Assembly: GCA_030588935.1 (NCBI GenBank)
Contig: JAUUWR010000011.1
Coordinates: forward strand, 1 to 16,461
Reading direction: 5' to 3'
DNA: 16,461 nt
Origin: a bacterium
Lineage (GTDB): Archaea > Nanobdellota > Nanobdellia > Pacearchaeales > GW2011-AR1
In this document: positions 13,075 through 16,461 of the stretch, piece after piece
How the letters are laid out: every line of letters begins with the position of its first letter
Position numbering within the stretch: the stretch's first letter is position 1
The notes under the pieces: generated by a model
Seen by the model: only the letters and a program-made list of their open reading frames with translations
The model's database searches: none
Told to the model about the DNA's origin: nothing
Made by a program: the position numbers and the translations under genes

Positions 13075-13109
13075 GTAATAACCGCTATCGTTATTACCTC
13101 CGACGATAG
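13075..13109 (+). promoter_or_regulatory. Candidate H-type pseudoknot leader of NYN gene
   Basis: GTAATAAC (13075-13082) pairs with GTTATTAC (13090-13097), 8 bp with no mismatch. The intervening loop contains CTATC (13085-13089), complementary to GATAG (13105-13109). Loops are CG and CTCCGAC. The alternative stem CTATCGT/ACGATAG (7 bp) excludes the first, so the element could be a pseudoknot or a two-state switch. It ends 42 nt before ATG 13152. Confidence 0.45.
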
Positions 13110-13151
13110 TTTGTAATTTCTTAAAGTGCAAAATTAATTTGAGTAATAAAG

Positions 13152-13691
13152 ATGGATAAAACAGCAATATTTATAGATTTAGGATATCTTAATTCAATTA
13201 CTAAAAAATTAGGGAACTTAAAAATAAATTTTGAAAGATTTGCGCAAAGTTTTATAGACTCATCCAGAGAAGAATTGTATAGAGTATATGTGTACTATTG
13301 CCCACCATTTCAAAGTAATCCTCCTACTGCTGAGGAAAGATTAATGAAATCAAATTTAGATAGATTCTTAAATAGATTAAAGAAAATTTCTCGTTTTGAA
13401 ATAAGAATGGGAAGATTATCAAAAACTAAAAAAGGAGATTTTGTACAAAAAAGAGTTGATACTTATTTTGCGATAGATTTAGTAAAATTAGCAATAAAAG
13501 GGAGTATTAAAAAAGCTATACTTGTTGCAGGAGATAGTGATTTTGTTCCCCCAATATTAGAAGCAAAAGAAAATGATGTAATTGTTAAGGTTTGTTATTA
13601 TGAGAATACAATACAAAACGAATTATTAGAATGTTGTGATGAATCAAAAGAAATTAGTGCAGAATTTCTAAATTCTGTTAGATATGGTTAA
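13152..13691 (+). CDS. NYN-domain (PIN-like, LabA/DUF88) protein, probable ribonuclease
   Basis: A 179-residue protein matching the NYN/LabA-like fold. An N-terminal strand with acid, AIFIDLGYLN (Asp9), is followed by a helical spacer. A K-x-V-D motif comes next (VQKRVDTYFAIDLVKLA, Asp103 and Asp109), then AILVAGDSDFVPPI (Asp128 and Asp130), the hallmark GDSDF. The final part KVCYYENTIQNELLECCDE matches the strand-helix after the GDSD loop. The set of acidic residues expected for metal-dependent RNA cleavage is complete, so it is probably active. The substrate is unknown; relatives act in RNA turnover or in defence/toxin roles. The gene has an unusual ~75-nt structured leader and ends 30 bp before the HTH_10 regulator. 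Confidence 0.88.
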   Translation: MDKTAIFIDLGYLNSITKKLGNLKINFERFAQSFIDSSREELYRVYVYYCPPFQSNPPTAEERLMKSNLDRFLNRLKKISRFEIRMGRLSKTKKGDFVQKRVDTYFAIDLVKLAIKGSIKKAILVAGDSDFVPPILEAKENDVIVKVCYYENTIQNELLECCDESKEISAEFLNSVRYG

Positions 13692-13692
13692 T

Positions 13693-13713
13693 TTTATAAA
13701 CACGATATATATC
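13693..13713 (+). promoter_or_regulatory. TATA box plus GATATATATC operator of HTH_10 gene
   Basis: TTTATAAA (13693-13700) is followed 3 bp later by the 10-bp palindrome GATATATATC (13704-13713), with ATG at 13722. The palindrome sits between TATA and the predicted start, where a bound protein would block RNA polymerase. The 11-bp core CGATATATATC recurs at 14370-14380. Confidence 0.6.
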
Positions 13714-13721
13714 TTATCCAT

Positions 13722-14366
13722 ATGTGGACCGCAAAAATATCTTTTGATGGAAGCAAAGCTTTAATAGGAAGCAGAACCTTAAAACATAAAGTAAATATTT
13801 TTGCATTCCCTCTTTCATATTTCTACCAAAAAAACTGGATAATTGTTAACATAACTGGAATTCTTTTAGGAGAAGAAAAAAATAAACAAACATTTATTAA
13901 AGATTTAAAAAAGTCTCCAAGATTAATTAATTTAGAATTTAATAAAGATTTTTTTATAGCAACAATTAAAGAACCAGCTTATGCTAAAACTCTCTACAAT
14001 AAGAATATTATTCATCTCTCTCCTGCTTTAATTGATGAAAACGGGCAAGAGACAATTAACACAGCAAGTTTTAATAAAAAACAATTAAGTAAGGCAATAA
14101 CAACATTAGAAAAATCATTTGAAACAAAGATTCATTATATTCAAGAAAAGAAAATAAAGAATATTTCAATAATAAAACAAAATCCAGAATTAACAGATAA
14201 ACAAAAACAAGCTATAAACTTAGCAATTAAACATCATTATTATGATTATCCAAGAAAAATAGATATAAAACAACTTGCAAAACTATCAAAACTTTCATTT
14301 TCAACCTTTCATGCACATTTAAGAAAAGCAGAGCAAAAACTTCTTCCATATTTATTTACACAATAA
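13722..14366 (+). CDS. HTH_10 (bacterio-opsin activator-like) transcription regulator
   Basis: A 214-residue protein. The C-terminal ~55 residues (PELTDKQKQAINLAIKHHYYDYPRKIDIKQLAKLSKLSFSTFHAHLRKAEQKLLPYLF) match the HTH_10 domain of archaeal Bat-type regulators: the L-T-x-x-Q motif, a helix, Y-D-x-P-R, then the recognition helix S-x-S-T-F-x-x-H-L-R-x-A-E. The N-terminal ~150 residues have strand/helix alternation and start MWTAKISFDGSKALIGSRT, as many small Bat-like proteins do, and may bind a ligand. No PAS or GAF signature was recognised. The same palindrome at its own promoter and after its stop codon suggests autoregulation and control of the next gene. Activator or repressor action is not settled. 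Confidence 0.88.
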   Translation: MWTAKISFDGSKALIGSRTLKHKVNIFAFPLSYFYQKNWIIVNITGILLGEEKNKQTFIKDLKKSPRLINLEFNKDFFIATIKEPAYAKTLYNKNIIHLSPALIDENGQETINTASFNKKQLSKAITTLEKSFETKIHYIQEKKIKNISIIKQNPELTDKQKQAINLAIKHHYYDYPRKIDIKQLAKLSKLSFSTFHAHLRKAEQKLLPYLFTQ

Positions 14367-14367
14367 A

Positions 14368-14383
14368 AGCGATATATATCGCT
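14368..14383. promoter_or_regulatory. 16-bp palindromic operator before 243-residue gene
   Basis: AGCGATATATATCGCT is a perfect palindrome directly upstream of the TATA box GGTTTAAATTA (14388-14398) of the gene at 14449. It shares CGATATATATC with the HTH_10 promoter. Transcription would start near 14418, leaving a ~30-nt leader with an AAAGGAAAGAG purine run. Confidence 0.65.
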
Positions 14384-14448
14384 ATAAGGTTTAAATTAGT
14401 TCTAAAATAAATTTAATTGCCCTAAAGGAAAGAGAGTTCTGATTTAAA

Positions 14449-15180
14449 ATGCAACTTAAAGATATATTATCTAATGAAGAAATTGAAGAATATCGTGAAG
14501 GATGGGCTTTATTTGATGGCAAACATATTCTAGAAACAGAATATCATACACATTCAGGAAAACCAGTAATAAGTAATGTATTTCGATACAAAGATAAACC
14601 AATTTTCAGAGCAGGTATTCCTAGCAAAAAAAGATTAAGAAAAATAGACCCTTATTTTATTTCTGAAAAACATATATTTCCAATGTGGCATATTGTACAT
14701 TATTTTATTGTTTTAGAACAAATGTATCATGCAAGCATGCGACAGATTAGAGATACTGATAAATTTAGAACATTAGAAACCCCAAAAGAATTTAGGTTAT
14801 CTAATCCTATTTTTTGGAATGATGATGTTTCAGTTGAATTAATTTGGCAACCAAAAAGACAAACAGAAAAATATTCCATAGAAGATTGTTTTTTTACTCT
14901 TTATGATGATAAAATTAATAAAGTAAAAAATAGACTTTCGGCAAGAACTTTTGTAGAACCTAGAGCTTATATTAAAAGTTTAGAAAACATTAAAGAAGGT
15001 AATAGAAGAGAAGTAGAAACGTTAATTAAGTTAATAGAAAGTCGAAAATTCAGTCAGAGCAGACTAATTAAACCAAGACAAAATCTTCCTGATAAAGATT
15101 ATCTAATCAACAAATTAAAGGAAGGGAAGATCCCAGAACAAGAACTCCACAACTTCTTTTCATTTTGGGATAAACCTTAA
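14449..15180 (+). CDS. Unknown 243-residue protein, possibly hotdog-like
   Basis: Starts MQLKDILSNEEIEEYREGWALFDGKH. The protein has an N-terminal beta hairpin region (HILETEYHTHSGKPVISNVFRYKDKPIFRAGIP), a basic turn (KKRLRKIDPYF), a long central helix (HIVHYFIVLEQMYHASMRQI), then strands (EFRLSNPIFWNDDVSVELIWQ, SIEDCFFTLYDD, NRLSARTFVEPR) and a charged C-terminal helical tail. A central helix wrapped by strands recalls the hotdog fold of thioesterases/dehydratases such as FabZ, but I see no firm catalytic motif, so treat this as low confidence. No signal peptide or TM. The gene sits just behind the HTH_10 regulator and its shared palindrome, so it is probably that regulator's target. Confidence 0.7.
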   Translation: MQLKDILSNEEIEEYREGWALFDGKHILETEYHTHSGKPVISNVFRYKDKPIFRAGIPSKKRLRKIDPYFISEKHIFPMWHIVHYFIVLEQMYHASMRQIRDTDKFRTLETPKEFRLSNPIFWNDDVSVELIWQPKRQTEKYSIEDCFFTLYDDKINKVKNRLSARTFVEPRAYIKSLENIKEGNRREVETLIKLIESRKFSQSRLIKPRQNLPDKDYLINKLKEGKIPEQELHNFFSFWDKP

Positions 15181-15231
15181 ACTTTAAAAACCCAATTTTA
15201 TATTCATAATTAATATCTTACAAAAATATAA

Positions 15232-15316
15232 GTTTGAGAGATGATATGCTTAACACGAAAGATGATATATTTAAGCGCGAACAAACTCATCAATAGATCT
15301 TAATTAATTGTAAGAT
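15232..15316 (+). ncRNA. Element B: candidate structured small RNA, relative of element A
   Basis: Starts with GTTTGAGAGATGA as in element A, after a similar ATATAA run. Possible stems: GATGA (15240-15244) with TCATC (15287-15291), enclosing GCTTAA (15248-15253) with TTAAGC (15271-15276), and a separate hairpin ATCTTA/TAAGAT (15297-15302/15311-15316). GTTTG (15232-15236) can alternatively pair with CAAAC (15282-15286). The middle differs from element A. No ORF. It lies directly upstream of S6e. Confidence 0.4.
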
Positions 15317-15324
15317 TTAAGTAA

Positions 15325-15354
15325 AAAATAATATAAATTTGTAAAGATTCCAGT
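15325..15354 (+). promoter_or_regulatory. S6e promoter module shared with CcdA-like gene
   Basis: AAAATAATATAAATTTG (15325-15341) and AAGATTCCAGT (15344-15354) match 9032-9048 and 9050-9060 exactly. The TATA box ATATAAAT would start transcription ~14 nt before ATG 15374. A degenerate copy of the AAGATT unit sits at 15312. Confidence 0.55.
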
Positions 15355-15373
15355 AAAAAAATAAAATAAAAAA

Positions 15374-15850
15374 ATGCCATTCAAAATAAACATTTCACAC
15401 AAAGGAAAAACAACACAAATAGAAACAGAATCAGAAGTTGTAGTTGGAAAAAAAATAGGAGAAAAAATAAAAGGAGAAGACATTTCTGAAGATTTAGCAG
15501 GCTACACTCTCGAAATCACAGGAACCTCAGATCTCTCAGGTTTCCCAGGAAAAAAAGGACTAGAAGGACAAGGATACCACAGAGAATTATTAACAAAAGG
15601 ATTTGCAATGAAAAACAAAAAGAAAGGACTTAGATTAAGAAAAACATTAAGGGGCGAAGAAATCTCCTCAAAAACTAATCAGATTAATACTAAAGTTATA
15701 AAAGAAGGTAGTAAGAAGTTTGAATCTCTAATTTCTAAACCTAAAATAGAAGAAATAAAAGAAGAAAAGGGTGAAGAAACAAAACCTGGGAAAAAACCTA
15801 AAGAGGAGAAGAAAGAAGAAAAAGTTGAAGAAACAAAACCTGCTGAATAA
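15374..15850 (+). CDS. rps6e: 30S ribosomal protein S6e
   Basis: A 158-residue protein. Residues 1-~105 are the S6e domain: MPFKINISHKGKTTQIE, GKKIGEKIKGE, LAGYTLEITGTSDLSGFPGKKG (the D-x-S-G-F-P signature) and GLRLRKTLRGEEIS at the end of the domain. Archaeal S6e is usually ~125 residues; the extra ~35 here are a Lys/Glu-rich tail with a repeated EETKPGKKPKEEKKEEKVEETKP pattern that is probably disordered. It is part of the small ribosomal subunit. The gene is followed by a 280-bp non-coding stretch and aIF2-gamma, its common archaeal neighbour. Confidence 0.96.
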   Translation: MPFKINISHKGKTTQIETESEVVVGKKIGEKIKGEDISEDLAGYTLEITGTSDLSGFPGKKGLEGQGYHRELLTKGFAMKNKKKGLRLRKTLRGEEISSKTNQINTKVIKEGSKKFESLISKPKIEEIKEEKGEETKPGKKPKEEKKEEKVEETKPAE

Positions 15851-16101
15851 TGTACAACCACAAGACATATGCTCTACCTTTTTTACACATAACTTGGGAA
15901 GCTTCGCTAACCCAAGCATCTCTTTAACTAATATCTTATAAATATTTCTCGCTCTACAGATGAGTAACTTAAAAAATAATTACAGATATTGAAGATAAAG
16001 AAATCCAGGTTAGGTTTACCTTCCTGAATTTCATAAAACTAATTTTTGGTTTAGCTTGGGGCATATGTCCTAAGTCGCACAAAACCTGTAGAATAAATAC
16101 C
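15851..16101 (+). other. Non-coding stretch with three hairpins, possible RNA gene
   Basis: No ORF. A T6 tract (15879-15884) may terminate S6e. Hairpins: CTTGGG/CCCAAG (15893-15898/15911-15916) with inner AGC/GCT; GAAATCCAGG/CCTGAATTTC (16000-16009/16023-16032, one mismatch) with inner AGGT/ACCT; and a near-perfect palindrome at 16055-16074 (CTTGGGGC...GTCCTAAG, G-U tolerated). A TATA-like box CTTATAAATAT (15935-15945) could drive a ~110-nt RNA starting near 15962. No known RNA family recognised. Confidence 0.4.
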
Positions 16102-16109
16102 TTTAAATA
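16102..16109 (+). promoter_or_regulatory. TATA box for aIF2-gamma gene
   Basis: TTTAAATA centred ~25 bp before ATG 16131, predicting a leaderless mRNA separate from S6e. Confidence 0.6.
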
Positions 16110-16130
16110 ACAATAATTCTCAGAATATTT

Positions 16131-16461
16131 ATGACTAAAGAAACAAATATAGAATCAATGGAAATGTTAAACATAGGAATGGTCGGGCATATTGACCACG
16201 GAAAAACAACCTTATTACACAGACTTACTGGAAAGTTTGCAGATACTCACTCAGAAGAACTTAAAAGAGGAATCACAATCAAATTAGGTTACGCAGATAC
16301 CATATTAGAAAAAGCCAATAAAAAACGTTACATAAGTTTCGTAGACTGCCCAGGACATGAAATGCTTATGGCAACAATGCTGTCAGGAGCAGCTTTAATT
16401 GATGCTGCAATCCTCGTCATAGCTGCAAATGAAGGAATCAAACCTCAAACAAAAGAACATT
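16131..16461 (+). CDS. eif2g: Translation initiation factor aIF2 subunit gamma, partial at right edge
   Basis: 110 residues are visible of a protein usually ~410 long. It is the GTPase subunit that carries initiator Met-tRNA to the small subunit. Motifs: G1 GMVGHIDHGKTTL, switch I with HSEELKRGITIKLGYAD (diagnostic for aIF2-gamma over EF-1A or SelB), and G3 DCPGHEMLMATMLSGAALIDAAILVIAANE. Oddities: between KLGYAD and the G3 strand there are only ~13 residues (TILEKANKKRYIS) and no cysteines, whereas the family normally has a four-Cys zinc knuckle here. The usual NEPCPQPQTKEH segment is shortened to NEGIKPQTKEH, and G3 has Cys in place of Ala/Ser. The rest is outside the window. Confidence 0.92.
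   Translation, partial: MTKETNIESMEMLNIGMVGHIDHGKTTLLHRLTGKFADTHSEELKRGITIKLGYADTILEKANKKRYISFVDCPGHEMLMATMLSGAALIDAAILVIAANEGIKPQTKEH

Noticed and set aside
13092..13102. CCTCC in the loop of the NYN leader as an anti-Shine-Dalgarno decoy
   Set aside because: No partner GGAGG lies in this mRNA near the start codon, so a role in hiding a ribosome site is not supported.
15840..15885. tRNA-like sequence on the minus strand (GGTAGAGCATATGTCTTGTGG)
   Set aside because: The GGTAGAGC resembles a D-arm, but there is no matching 5' D-stem half, no acceptor stem, no T-arm, and the region overlaps the end of S6e.
16054..16081. H/ACA guide RNA ending at ACA 16079-16081
   Set aside because: The hairpin has essentially no internal guide pocket and no k-turn motif; the ACA alone is weak evidence.

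Overview
The window looks like chromosome of an AT-rich archaeon of the DPANN group, most likely a Pacearchaeota/Woesearchaeota-type lineage. Archaeal markers are aIF5B (infB), ribosomal protein S6e and aIF2-gamma in the usual archaeal neighbourhood, a diphthamide-synthesis (Dph2) fragment, and archaeal TATA boxes (TTTAAATA/TTTATA-like) about 25 bp upstream of many start codons, which implies mostly leaderless mRNAs. The lineage guess rests on compact genes and on surface-protein motifs that I associate with these groups. It is an inference.

Region 1 (1-6110, minus strand). A lysine-rich coiled-coil protein runs off the left edge. Next comes a tightly coupled four-gene operon read from 5994 down to 1049: a 47-residue ribbon-helix-helix-like protein too short for ordinary ORF calling, a secreted sequon-rich repeat protein resembling tail fibres, a secreted Ca-loop/jelly-roll-like protein, and a Cys-rich membrane protein. 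The genes overlap at ATGA or lie 1 nt apart. The predicted start of the operon carries 20-bp tandem repeats.

Region 2 (6147-9776, plus strand). tRNA-Ser(GCU) is followed by a metal/redox-flavoured set: a DUF5320-like Gly/Arg protein, a DUF134 regulator with a zinc-ribbon tail, a NifX/NifB-C-terminal-like cofactor-binding protein and a MinD/NBP35-like ATPase with two inserted 4Fe-4S motifs. A membrane-anchored thioredoxin-like protein and a CcdA/DsbD-like six-helix membrane protein come next and together suggest extracytoplasmic thiol-disulfide exchange. Several perfect inverted repeats sit at the promoters.

Region 3 (9847-11214). Small genes of unknown function surround a truncated dph2 fragment. 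The fragment and its divergent neighbour share one TATA box placed equally far from both start codons.

Region 4 (11307-16461, plus strand). aIF5B, a NYN-domain nuclease preceded by a potential H-type pseudoknot leader, an HTH_10 (Bat-like) regulator, an unrecognised 243-residue protein, S6e and the start of aIF2-gamma. The HTH_10 gene and its downstream neighbour share the palindrome CGATATATATC at their promoters, suggesting a local regulatory circuit. Two intergenic elements (8921-9060 and 15232-15354), upstream of the CcdA-like gene and S6e, share both ends but differ in the middle. They are the best candidate in this window for an undescribed family of small RNAs or regulatory modules. 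The aIF2-gamma start lacks the four-Cys zinc knuckle normally found in this family.
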